From positions 533,001 to 597,000 of the forward strand of contig NC_016621.1 of NCBI RefSeq assembly GCF_000236405.1: 64,000 nucleotides of DNA, in the 5' to 3' direction. The DNA comes from Blattabacterium sp. (Cryptocercus punctulatus) str. Cpu. Lineage in GTDB: Bacteria; Bacteroidota; Bacteroidia; Flavobacteriales; Blattabacteriaceae. Below are positions 56,010 through 64,000 of the stretch, in pieces. A program made the position numbers and the translations under genes. The notes beneath the pieces were generated by a model that was given only the letters and a program-made list of their open reading frames with translations, did no database searches and had not been told where the DNA came from. Each line of letters opens with the position of its first letter. The first letter of the stretch is position 1.

Positions 56010-56400
56010 TGTATAATAAATATCTTTGGATTATCAATAATTAAATTTCCTATATTTAAATATTTTGAATTAATTAAAATATATTGAAATAAATTTTCAA
56101 TAGAAATTTTACATTTAGAAAAATGAACAAAAGAAAATTTATGATGATCTATGATATTTACATCATGAAAAGAAAATTCTTTTTTAAGAATATTAAAAGT
56201 TATATTTCTTACATAAATATTACCACTAATATGGTTTTTTACTTTTTCTAAAATAAAAGAAACTATTTTTTCTTTTATTTTCTGTTTTTGATAATAAATA
56301 GTATAAAAATATTCCTATTATAAAAAAAAAGGACTATTATACAAAATAAAAATATTTTTTTATTTTGAAAAATAAATTTTTGTAAAAAAAAATTAATTCA
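56010..56400 (-). pseudogene. out-of-frame 5' segment of tamB
   Basis: A frame open from 56314 to 56009 (102 codons, no ATG) encodes KEKIVSFILEKVKNHISG, FSFHDVNIIDHH and LNIGNLIIDNPKIFI, very like the N-terminal region of TamB proteins, and stops at a TGA (56006-56008) that overlaps the ATG of the long tamB frame. Further upstream (56290-56370) hydrophobic codons fit for a membrane anchor occur in the two other frames (FLFCIIVLFF and IIGIFLYYLL). At least two frame changes therefore separate the anchor from the body of the protein. The stretch to the tsaD start shows nothing else. Confidence 0.75.
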
Positions 56401-56436
56401 TTTTTTAATTCTTCTAAAGATATTGTTATTTTTTTT

Positions 56437-57471
56437 ATGAAAAAAAAACTTATTATTATTGGCATAGAATCCACATGTGATGATACCGCTGTTTCTATTA
56501 TTAATAATAGAGAAGTTTTATCTAATGTAATTATCCGTCAAAAAATTCATAAAAAATATGGGGGGGTAGTTCCTGAATTAGCTTCAAGATTTCATGATAA
56601 AAATATTTATTTAGCTGTAAATAAAGCTATTTCTTTATCAAAGATAGATAAATATGAAATTGATGCTGTATCTTTTTCTTTAGGCCCAGGATTAATCGGA
56701 TCTTTATTAGTAGGAGCTTCTTTTGCAAAATCTTTTTCAATTGGATTAAAAATTCCTTTATTAACTGTCAATCATGTACAAGCACATATACTTGTCCATT
56801 TTATACAAAATGCAAATATCAATAATTCTTTTCCCAAATTTCCTTTTTTATGTTTAATGATTAGTGGGGGGCATACCCAAATAATAAAAGTAAATGATTT
56901 TTTTAAAATGGAAATTCTAGGATCTACCTTAGATGATTCTGTAGGAGATGCATTTGATAAAATAGCTAGGATGTTGGGTATTTATTATCCTGGAGGACCA
57001 TTATTGGATCATTTTTCTAAAAGTGGATATTCTAAAAAATTTAATTTTTTCAAAAACCAAAATGTGAATGAATTAGATTTTAGTTTTAGTGGATTTAAAA
57101 GCCATATTTTTCAATTTATTAAAAAAAAATCAAAAAAAAATTCATTATTTATTAAAAATAATTTAGCAGATTTATGTGCTTCTGTGCAAAGAACTATATC
57201 AGAAATACTTTTGGAAAAAATACATAAAGCAACTATAAAAACTGGAATTTTTAGAATAGTTTTAGCAGGAGGAGTTTCCGCTAATAATGAAATTAGACGT
57301 AATTTTATTCTTTTTGCAAAAAAAAATAAAAAATGGGAAATTTTTATTCCAAAAAAAAAATATTCCATAGATAATGGAGCTATGATAGCTATTACAGGAC
57401 TATTTAAATACAAAAAAAATTTTTTTGATTCTATAAATGTAACTCCATATACAAAATTTCAAAAATTCTAA
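56437..57471 (+). CDS. tsaD: tRNA t6A threonylcarbamoyltransferase TsaD
   Basis: Catalytic subunit that transfers threonylcarbamoyl to A37 of ANN-decoding tRNAs, 344 residues. It begins KLIIIGIESTCDDTAVS; the metal motif is NHVQAHILVHF (HxxxH); MISGGHTQI, GDAFDKIARMLGI and LAGGVSANNEIRR are ASKHA nucleotide-binding blocks. It works with TsaB (7701-8345), also in the window. The gene starts divergently from tamB and ends 6 bp from the convergent gcvP stop. Confidence 0.97.
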   Translation: MKKKLIIIGIESTCDDTAVSIINNREVLSNVIIRQKIHKKYGGVVPELASRFHDKNIYLAVNKAISLSKIDKYEIDAVSFSLGPGLIGSLLVGASFAKSFSIGLKIPLLTVNHVQAHILVHFIQNANINNSFPKFPFLCLMISGGHTQIIKVNDFFKMEILGSTLDDSVGDAFDKIARMLGIYYPGGPLLDHFSKSGYSKKFNFFKNQNVNELDFSFSGFKSHIFQFIKKKSKKNSLFIKNNLADLCASVQRTISEILLEKIHKATIKTGIFRIVLAGGVSANNEIRRNFILFAKKNKKWEIFIPKKKYSIDNGAMIAITGLFKYKKNFFDSINVTPYTKFQKF

Positions 57472-57477
57472 AAATTT

Positions 57478-60360
57478 TTAAGTACATCTACAAATTAAAT
57501 TTCTATCTCCATATCCATCATCAATTCGATCTATTGATGGCCAAAATTTTCTTTCTTTAACCCAATTCAATGGATAAGCAGCTTTTTCTCTAGTATAAGG
57601 ATATATCCAATTATTTCCAGTTAATATATCTAAACTATGAGGTGCATTTTTTAATACATTTTCTTTTTTCGTAAATAGACCTTTTTCTATTTCATAGATT
57701 TCTTCACGTATTTTTATAAGTGTTTCAATAAAACGGTCTAATTCTTCTTTAGATTCACTTTCTGTAGGTTCTATCATCATACATCCTTCTACAGGAAAGG
57801 ATATAGTAGGAGCATGAAATCCATAATCCATCATTCTTTTTGCTATATCTATTACTTCTATTTCAATACTTTTAAAAACTCTACAATCTATAATAAGTTC
57901 GTGTGCAACTGTATTATTATTACCAACATATAATATTTTATAAAATTTTTTTAATTTATTTTTTATATAATTAGCATTTAAGATAGATATTTCCGTACAC
58001 TTTTTAAGTCCATCTGGACCCAACATACGAATATATGCATAAGAAATTGTTAAAATTAAAGAAGATCCATATGGAGATGATGAAATGGTTAATTCATTTT
58101 TTTGATTTGAATTTTTTTGAAAAGGATGATTAGGAAGAAATGGTTTTAAATGAGGTGCAACACAAATTGGTCCCATTCCAGGCCCTCCTCCACCATGAGG
58201 TATAGCAAAAGTTTTATGTAGATTAATATGACATATATCTATTCCAATTTCTGCTGGTTTAATTAATCCTATTTGTGCATTCATATTTGCTCCATCCATA
58301 TAAACTAATCCTCCATACTCATGAATAAGATCTATTATCTCTTTTATATTTGATTCATATACTCCATGAGTAGATGGATAAGTTATCATTAATACAGATA
58401 TTAAATTTTTATTTTCTTTTACTTTTTTTAACAAATCATTTTCATCGATAGATCCATCTTGTTTAGTAAAAATTAAAACGACTTTCATTCCAGCTATACT
58501 TGCTGAAGCTGGATTAGTACCATGTGATGAAGTAGGAATTAAGGCTATATTTCTTTTATATTCGTGTAATGATTCATGATAAGCTTTAATTACCATAAGT
58601 CCAGCATACTCTCCTTGAGCCCCCGAATTTGGTTGTAAAGAAACTCCAGAAAAACCAGTTATTTCTTTCAAATATTTTTCCAAATTTTTAATAATAAATT
58701 GATATCCTTTTGTCTGATTTTTAGGGGAAAAAGGATGAATATTTCTCCATTCATATTGGCTTAAAGAGAATAATTCTGCAGAAGAATTTAATTTCATAGT
58801 ACATGATCCTAAAGGCATCATAGAATGGGTTAAAGAGAGATCTTTTTTTTCTAATCTTTTGATATAACGCATCAGTTCATTTTCTGAATGAAACTTATGA
58901 AAAATTGGATGTACTAAAAAATTAGAGGTTCTTTTTAAAAAATTGGGAATTCTATATTTTTCTTTTTCTATAAATTTTTTTTTGATATTTTTCTTACTAA
59001 CTTGATGAAAAATAGAAACAATATGGTTAATATCTTTTTCATAAGTTGTTTCGTCTAAAGTAATTGTTAAATAATTTTTATCTACATATCTGAAATTAAT
59101 TTTTCTACGTTCAGATATTTTTTTTAATTTTTTTAAGAAAAAAAAATCTGAATTTTTTATTTTTATTCTAAGAGTATCAAAATAAAATATATTCATTTGA
59201 TGAATATTATCACCAATAGTATTCATCAATAAACATTCTAATTTTTTAGTATTTTTATGAATATTTTCTGCAATTATTTTTAATCCATTTGGACCATGAT
59301 ATAAAGCATACATAGAAGCCATTATAGCAGGTAATACTTGTGATGTACAAATGTTAGAAGTAGCTTTTTCTCTTTTTATATGTTGTTCTCTTGTTTGTAA
59401 AGCCATACGAAATGCTTTTTTATTTTTTTTATCCATGGATTCTCCAATAATTCTTCCTGGAAGAAATCGTTTATATTTATCACAAGTAGCTAAAAAAGCA
59501 GCATGTGGCCCCCCATAACCCATAGGTATACCAAAAGATTGACTAGATCCTACAACAACATCAGCACCCCACTCTCCAGGAGGTTTTAATAAAGTTAGGG
59601 CTAATAAATCACTGGATACTATTACTGATATATTTTTATTTTTTGCATATTTTACTATTTCACGGTAGTCATATATTTCTCCTGAAGGAGACGGATAAGA
59701 AAGTAATAATCCAAATATTTTTTTTTTTTTATATTTTTTTAAGTTTCCATGAAAATCTTTAATCAACTTTATTCCTAAACCATAACATCTTGTTTTTAAA
59801 ATGGAAAATGTTTGTGGAAAAACTTCATCTGAAACAAAAAAATAGGAAAAGTTTTTTTGTATTTTTTTTATTTTTAAACTTTCCTTATAAATCATGAACA
59901 TAGCATCAGCTATAGCTGTACCTTCATCTAACATAGAAGCATTACTAATTTTCATTCCAGTAATATCTGAAACCATAGTCTGAAAATTAATTAAGGCTTC
60001 TAAACGGCCTTGAGATATTTCGGATTGATATGGAGTATAAGGGGTATACCAATTTGGATTTTCTAAAATATTTCTTTGAATTACAGCTGGAGTTATAGTA
60101 TTTTTATATCCTAATCCTATATAAGAACGATAAATTCTATTTTTTTTACTGATTCTATAAATATGATTTAAATATTGATATTCAGAGATTGCATTTGGTA
60201 GATTTAATCGTTTTTTTAAACGTATTTCTTTTGGAATAGTATGATTTATTAAATCTTTTATAGATTTGTATTTTAATATTTTCAACATTTCGTGAATTTC
60301 TTCACAAGATGGGCCTATATGTCTGGAATAGAATTTTTTTATAAAAAAATCCTCATTCAT
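57478..60360 (-). CDS. gcvP: glycine dehydrogenase (decarboxylating), P protein
   Basis: PLP-dependent P protein of the glycine cleavage system, providing one-carbon units and ammonia, 960 residues as one fused chain. The N-terminal half starts FYSRHIGPSCEEIHEML and has GYKNTITPAVIQRNILENP; the C-terminal half holds the PLP lysine in NLHKTFAIPHGGGGPG and EPTESESKEELDRF. Companion genes gcvT and gcvH are not in the window. Confidence 0.97.
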   Translation of the reverse strand: MNEDFFIKKFYSRHIGPSCEEIHEMLKILKYKSIKDLINHTIPKEIRLKKRLNLPNAISEYQYLNHIYRISKKNRIYRSYIGLGYKNTITPAVIQRNILENPNWYTPYTPYQSEISQGRLEALINFQTMVSDITGMKISNASMLDEGTAIADAMFMIYKESLKIKKIQKNFSYFFVSDEVFPQTFSILKTRCYGLGIKLIKDFHGNLKKYKKKKIFGLLLSYPSPSGEIYDYREIVKYAKNKNISVIVSSDLLALTLLKPPGEWGADVVVGSSQSFGIPMGYGGPHAAFLATCDKYKRFLPGRIIGESMDKKNKKAFRMALQTREQHIKREKATSNICTSQVLPAIMASMYALYHGPNGLKIIAENIHKNTKKLECLLMNTIGDNIHQMNIFYFDTLRIKIKNSDFFFLKKLKKISERRKINFRYVDKNYLTITLDETTYEKDINHIVSIFHQVSKKNIKKKFIEKEKYRIPNFLKRTSNFLVHPIFHKFHSENELMRYIKRLEKKDLSLTHSMMPLGSCTMKLNSSAELFSLSQYEWRNIHPFSPKNQTKGYQFIIKNLEKYLKEITGFSGVSLQPNSGAQGEYAGLMVIKAYHESLHEYKRNIALIPTSSHGTNPASASIAGMKVVLIFTKQDGSIDENDLLKKVKENKNLISVLMITYPSTHGVYESNIKEIIDLIHEYGGLVYMDGANMNAQIGLIKPAEIGIDICHINLHKTFAIPHGGGGPGMGPICVAPHLKPFLPNHPFQKNSNQKNELTISSSPYGSSLILTISYAYIRMLGPDGLKKCTEISILNANYIKNKLKKFYKILYVGNNNTVAHELIIDCRVFKSIEIEVIDIAKRMMDYGFHAPTISFPVEGCMMIEPTESESKEELDRFIETLIKIREEIYEIEKGLFTKKENVLKNAPHSLDILTGNNWIYPYTREKAAYPLNWVKERKFWPSIDRIDDGYGDRNLICRCT

Positions 60361-60397
60361 AAAAATAGAAATTGTGTTTAACTTCAGTAAAGTTAGA

Positions 60398-60405
60398 TAA
60401 ATTTA
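60398..60405 (+). promoter_or_regulatory. candidate promoter box upstream of mdh
   Basis: TAAATTTA, close to the Bacteroidota -7 consensus TAnnTTTG, lies 37 bp before the mdh ATG, with a TTG 23 bp upstream (60372-60374) as a possible -33 element. The octamer is palindromic and AT-only, so chance is a real alternative. Confidence 0.25.
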
Positions 60406-60442
60406 TAAAAATTTTTTATATTAATATATAAAAAAATTCAAA

Positions 60443-61375
60443 ATGAAAATTACTATTATTGGAGCAGGAAATATAGGAGCCTCATGTGCCAGTTTATTAG
60501 CTAAAATAGATATAGTTGAAGAAATTGTTTTATTGGATATAAAAGAAAAATTAGCTGAAGGAAAAAGTTTAGATATATCTCAGATGTTACCTCTTGTTGG
60601 ATCAAATACTCATGTTATTGGTATTACTAATGATTATTCAAAATCAAAAAATTCTGAAATAATTATTATTACTTGTGGATTTCCTAGAAAACCAGGAATG
60701 AGTCGTGATGATTTAGTAAATATAAATGCAAAAATTATTCATACTGTAACTAAAAAATCTATTTATTTTTCTCCAAATGCAAAATTTATAATAGTATCTA
60801 ATCCATTGGATGTGATGACCTATGTATGTTATAAAACAGCTAAAATAGATTCTTCTCGGGTTATGGGAATGGCCGGAATATTAGATTCAACTAGATATCG
60901 TTTCTTTTTATCAAAAGAATTAAATTGTTCTCCTCATGATATACAAACTTTATTACTAGGAGGGCATGGAGAGACTATGGTACCTTTATATAGATATACT
61001 TCAATATCTGGAATTCCTATCATAGAATTTTTATCGAAGGAAAAAAATCAAATCATTATTGAAAAAACTAAAAATGGGGGTGGGGAAATTGTAAATTTAT
61101 TAGGTACATCAGCTTGGATAGCTCCCAGTGCTTCTGTTGTAAATATGGTAAAAGCTATTATTAAAAATTCTAAACGAATTTTATCGTGTTCTGTTTTTTT
61201 AAATGGAGAATATAATTTAAAAAATGTGTATTTAGGAGTACCAGTAGTTTTAGGAAAATATGGAATAGAAAAAATAATAGAATTACAATTGAATAAAGAA
61301 GAAATGTTACTTTTAAAAAATTCTGCTAATCATATAAAAAATATGATTAAAAAATTGAATAATATCAATTTATAA
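60443..61375 (+). CDS. mdh: malate dehydrogenase
   Basis: NAD-dependent malate dehydrogenase of the TCA cycle, 310 residues, of the lactate-dehydrogenase-like type. The NAD site is IIGAGNIGASCASLL; substrate arginines are in GFPRKPGMSRDDL; the catalytic histidine is in LLGGHGETMVPL. Arginine at the substrate-specificity position (PRKPGMSR) fits malate rather than lactate. It is divergent from gcvP and 15 bp ahead of the quinone reductase-like gene. Confidence 0.96.
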   Translation: MKITIIGAGNIGASCASLLAKIDIVEEIVLLDIKEKLAEGKSLDISQMLPLVGSNTHVIGITNDYSKSKNSEIIIITCGFPRKPGMSRDDLVNINAKIIHTVTKKSIYFSPNAKFIIVSNPLDVMTYVCYKTAKIDSSRVMGMAGILDSTRYRFFLSKELNCSPHDIQTLLLGGHGETMVPLYRYTSISGIPIIEFLSKEKNQIIIEKTKNGGGEIVNLLGTSAWIAPSASVVNMVKAIIKNSKRILSCSVFLNGEYNLKNVYLGVPVVLGKYGIEKIIELQLNKEEMLLLKNSANHIKNMIKKLNNINL

Positions 61376-61390
61376 ATTTTTGATTGAATC

Positions 61391-61930
61391 ATGAAAAATA
61401 AGATTTTATTTTTAGTAGCTCACCCTAATATAGAAAATTCTATTTTAAATAAAAAAATTATACAGAATATTCATCATAAATACAAAGAAAATATCATTAT
61501 ACGAAAATTATATAATATTTATCCTGATTTTAAAATAAAGGTAGAGGAAGAAATAAGGATTATTTTGAATACAAAATTTATAGTATTTCAATTTCCATTT
61601 TATTGGTATAGTTATCCATCTCTTTTAAAAGAGTGGAAAGATCAAGTTTTTACAAAATTATATAAAAAAAAATCTCTTTCTGGAAAACATTTATTAGTAT
61701 CTATTACTACTGGATCAGAAAAAAAAACATTTCATGCAGGAGAAAAAAATAATTTTACTATAGATGAATTCTTACGTCCTATTCAACAAACAGCTTATAT
61801 TTGTAATATGATTTATCATGGATATGTTCATATTTCAATACATAGGGTAAAACAAATGAACGGAAAATCATGTTTTTTGGAAAATTATATAGATAAAATT
61901 ATTTTTAGTATTAATGAATGGATACAATAA
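61391..61930 (+). CDS. flavodoxin-fold NAD(P)H oxidoreductase (KefF/MdaB-like)
   Basis: FMN-binding flavodoxin-fold oxidoreductase, 179 residues. LFLVAHPNIENSILNKKI is the phosphate-binding start and FQFPFYWYSYPSLLKEWKDQVF is the highly conserved active-site block of the KefF/MdaB NAD(P)H:quinone reductase family. TTGSEKKTFHAG follows. No KefC channel is adjacent, so a general quinone or stress reductase is more likely than channel regulation. It converges with thiN (10-bp gap). Confidence 0.9.
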   Translation: MKNKILFLVAHPNIENSILNKKIIQNIHHKYKENIIIRKLYNIYPDFKIKVEEEIRIILNTKFIVFQFPFYWYSYPSLLKEWKDQVFTKLYKKKSLSGKHLLVSITTGSEKKTFHAGEKNNFTIDEFLRPIQQTAYICNMIYHGYVHISIHRVKQMNGKSCFLENYIDKIIFSINEWIQ

Positions 61931-61940
61931 AAAAATATTA

Positions 61941-62588
61941 TTATCTTTCTAAAAAAATTAATAATTCTCCTTTTTTATAACTTATTTCGATTCGTTGTAG
62001 TAGTTCAGTAGATTCGTTTCTGATACCTATATTTTGACCAATTTTCAATAATCCATTATTAATAGGATATTTTAACCCATGAGTAAATAATCCTTCTACT
62101 TTTGGAAATGGGAAAAAGAGAAACCCATTTTTATTTTTTTTCTGATAAAAAAAATTTTTTTTATCAGAAAAAAAATAATAATGATAATTATCATGAAAAA
62201 TTATGGATAATTTTTTTTTATATTTTAAAGCAGTTGATAGATTTCCTAAAAAATGATCTTGTTCTTTCCCACTAGCCCCCCAAACATTTATATTAAAATA
62301 TCCTTTAGAATGGATGATTCGTAAAGATTTATCAAAATCGGAGTAATTTTGATCTCTAGTTTCAAAAATTTCAAAAAATTTATTTTTTTTTTCTACAAAA
62401 TTTTTTTTTAAAAATGAATCAAAATCTCCAATAATAGAATCTACTCGGATACCCATTTTTTTTAAATAGTAAAAGGCTCCATCAACTGCAAATATTTTTT
62501 TGTAAAAAAAATATTTTTTAAAATAAATATGAGGTGGGGTACCATTAAGAAATAATCCAACTTCTGGACCTTGAAATCGATGATCCAT
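61941..62588 (-). CDS. thiN: thiamine pyrophosphokinase
   Basis: Transfers pyrophosphate from ATP to thiamine to make thiamine diphosphate, 215 residues. VDGAFYYLKKMGIRVDSIIGDFDSF is the catalytic block with the conserved acids; RDQNYSDFDKSLRII matches the TDxxK region (here SDFDK); NVWGASGKEQDHFLGNL follows. Pyrophosphorylating free thiamine suggests salvage. Its product is the cofactor of SucA. The gene begins 2 bp after the lptB stop. Confidence 0.92.
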   Translation of the reverse strand: MDHRFQGPEVGLFLNGTPPHIYFKKYFFYKKIFAVDGAFYYLKKMGIRVDSIIGDFDSFLKKNFVEKKNKFFEIFETRDQNYSDFDKSLRIIHSKGYFNINVWGASGKEQDHFLGNLSTALKYKKKLSIIFHDNYHYYFFSDKKNFFYQKKNKNGFLFFPFPKVEGLFTHGLKYPINNGLLKIGQNIGIRNESTELLQRIEISYKKGELLIFLER

Positions 62589-62590
62589 TT

Positions 62591-63331
62591 TTATTTTATG
62601 ATTTTATGATTTTTTTTTATAAAATAATTTCCTAAATAAACTTTTTTTACCATAGAATCTTCTATCAATTCTTTAGAAGGTCCATGTTTCAATATTTTTC
62701 CTTCAAACATTAAATAAAGACGATCCGTAATTATAAAAGTTTCTTGTACATTATGATCGGTAATTAATATACCAATTTTTTTATTTTTTAAAGAAATAAT
62801 AATTTTTTGTAATTCTTCTATCGCTATAGGATCTATTCCAGAAAAAGGTTCATCTAAAAGAATAAATTTTGGATTTGAAGCTAAACATCTAGCAATTTCA
62901 GTTCTTCTACGCTCTCCTCCAGATAAAAGATCTCCACGATTTTTTCGTATATATTGTAATCCAAATTCTTCAAGAAGTTGTTCGGTTTTTTTTTTTCTTT
63001 CTTTATAAGAATATTTTTTCATTTCTAATATGCATAAAATATTATCTTCTACAGATAATTTTCTAAATATAGATGGTTCTTGTGCTAAATATCCAATACC
63101 TTTTCTAGATCGTTTATATATTGGATCATTAGTAATATCTTCTTCATTAAGAAGTACTTGTCCTTGATCTGGACGAATAAGTCCTACAATTATATAAAAA
63201 GAAGTTGTTTTTCCTGCTCCATTTGGCCCAATTAAACCAACTATTTCTCCTTGATTTAACCAAAAAGAAACATTTGTTACAACATTTTTTTTTTTATATT
63301 TTTTGTATATATTTTTCGCTATCAAAACCAT
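62591..63331 (-). CDS. lptB: LPS export ABC transporter ATPase LptB
   Basis: ATPase of the Lpt system that moves lipopolysaccharide to the outer membrane, 246 residues with the start at 63331 (MVLIAKNIYKKYKKKNVV), which matches the family's usual N-terminus; an in-frame ATG 51 bp further up adds unrelated residues. Walker A is GPNGAGKTT, Q-loop YLAQEPS, signature LSGGERRR, Walker B FILLDEPFSGID, switch ITDHNVQE. FRKLSVEDNI is typical of LptB. Its presence implies an outer membrane with LPS-like lipid transport. Confidence 0.93.
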   Translation of the reverse strand: MVLIAKNIYKKYKKKNVVTNVSFWLNQGEIVGLIGPNGAGKTTSFYIIVGLIRPDQGQVLLNEEDITNDPIYKRSRKGIGYLAQEPSIFRKLSVEDNILCILEMKKYSYKERKKKTEQLLEEFGLQYIRKNRGDLLSGGERRRTEIARCLASNPKFILLDEPFSGIDPIAIEELQKIIISLKNKKIGILITDHNVQETFIITDRLYLMFEGKILKHGPSKELIEDSMVKKVYLGNYFIKKNHKIIK

Positions 63332-63402
63332 GATTATAACAATTTTTATTTTTAAAAAATCAATTTGATTGTTAAATTGCAAATTTATATTTATTATGTA
63401 AT

Positions 63403-64000
63403 ATGATAAAAAATATTTTATTTAAGTTTAGTTTTTTTTTGATAATTTTTTGTAATTTTTCTTTTGCTATAGAATTAGAAAAAGTAAATGGTATTTCTGT
63501 TATAATAGGAGATGAAATAATCTTAGATTCCGAGATAAAAAATTATTTAGATTATAATAAAAATATTTCTCCATGTAAAGGATTAAAAAATTTATTAATT
63601 CACAAATTAATTCTTTATTATGCAAAAAAAGATCCTAATTTACATATTTATGATCAAGAATTAGAAAAAAAAGTATCTAATATATTAGAAGAAAATTTGG
63701 TAAATACTAAAAATTATTATACTAAGGAATTTTTGGAAGAATTCACTGAAACTATTAAAAATAATCAATATATAGAAAAATTTTATCAAAAAATAATAGA
63801 CGATATAGAAGTTTCTCCTGAAGAGGTAAAATATTTTTTTAATAAAAAAAAGGAAAAATTACCTATAATTCCAAAAAAAATATGTATTTCTTATATGATT
63901 TTTTATCCAAAATTAATTGAAAAACACCGGAATAAAATTTTTAATTTTTTGAAAAAAATCAAAAATGAAATTCATTCTGATAAAGATTTTTCGACGAAAG
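63403..64000 (+). CDS. surA: SurA-like periplasmic chaperone/peptidyl-prolyl isomerase, partial (runs off right edge)
   Basis: About 199 codons are visible before the window ends. A signal sequence (residues 1-22, ending NFSFA) is followed by VNGISVIIGDEIILDSEIKN, the typical start of the SurA N-terminal chaperone domain, then a helical region (LLIHKLILYYAKKD). The parvulin domain that would confirm isomerase activity is only beginning (ISYMIFYPK near residue 166). It is divergent from lptB with 71 bp between the starts; both serve outer-membrane assembly. Confidence 0.85.
   Translation, partial: MIKNILFKFSFFLIIFCNFSFAIELEKVNGISVIIGDEIILDSEIKNYLDYNKNISPCKGLKNLLIHKLILYYAKKDPNLHIYDQELEKKVSNILEENLVNTKNYYTKEFLEEFTETIKNNQYIEKFYQKIIDDIEVSPEEVKYFFNKKKEKLPIIPKKICISYMIFYPKLIEKHRNKIFNFLKKIKNEIHSDKDFSTK

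Noticed and set aside
63332-63382. 17-residue N-terminal extension of lptB
   Set aside because: The residues do not resemble LptB; the ATG at 63331 starts exactly at the conserved family N-terminus.
1-64000. Mobile elements, prophage, CRISPR arrays, restriction or toxin systems
   Set aside because: I saw no transposase, integrase, phage or nuclease-type genes and no direct-repeat arrays; the window is ordinary core genome under reduction.

Overview
The window is very AT-rich, tightly packed chromosomal DNA from a Bacteroidota (Flavobacteriales-type) bacterium with a reduced genome. The best match is an obligate insect endosymbiont of the Blattabacterium type. This rests on the low-GC, lysine/asparagine/isoleucine-rich proteins, the complete alternative complex III operon, Bacteroidota-specific proteins (DUF3127, DUF3341, fused CcsBA, a dut/flippase/nucleotidyltransferase cluster), short intergenic gaps, and many genes in visible decay. 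The genus is inferred from gene content, not from a database search. I see no mobile elements, prophage or CRISPR.

Layout. 1-4458 (minus): ATP synthase genes atpB-E-F-H-A-G, with a perfect 25-bp hairpin just upstream. 4569-7657 (minus): cysS, folE (apparently frameshifted in a poly(A) tract) and nadE. 7701-11697 (plus): tsaB, a nearly full-length ruined hemC (about 8405-9232), then trkH-trkA for potassium uptake. 11874-20035 (minus): actABCDEF, the quinol:cytochrome c oxidoreductase. 20157-24585 (plus): an M16 peptidase pair, a SufT-like protein, an SPFH protein and a DUF3127 protein. 24599-30078 (minus): nth, an N-domain-less clpC, dnaX and sucC. 30182-32092 (plus): a LolD-type ATPase, an esterase and a TPR membrane protein. 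32234-49340 (minus): sucB-sucA, alaS, plsC, ccsBA, an MBL hydrolase, recA, a lytic transglycosylase, tatA, a sugar nucleotidyltransferase, a degenerate dut and a flippase. 49469-50146 (plus): clpP. 50156-56314 (minus): three tRNAs (Arg, Pro, Ser), an HD-domain membrane protein and tamB with a broken 5' end. 56437-64000: tsaD (plus), gcvP (minus), mdh and a quinone reductase-like gene (plus), thiN and lptB (minus), and the start of surA (plus).

Together the genes describe an aerobic respirer: 2-oxoglutarate dehydrogenase (sucA/sucB), succinyl-CoA synthetase and malate dehydrogenase feed a quinone pool, alternative complex III passes electrons to a cytochrome oxidase encoded elsewhere, and ATP synthase uses the gradient. 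CcsBA attaches the haems and TatA serves export of the Tat-signal protein ActB. An outer membrane is implied by lptB, surA, tamB and the LolD-type ATPase.

The most striking content is erosion in progress: hemC is dead beside a large haem-protein inventory; DnaX has lost key residues of Walker A, Walker B and the SRC motif; dUTPase has lost its catalytic motifs; endonuclease III has lost its four cluster cysteines and any ordinary start codon; and folE and tamB are out of frame at their 5' ends.
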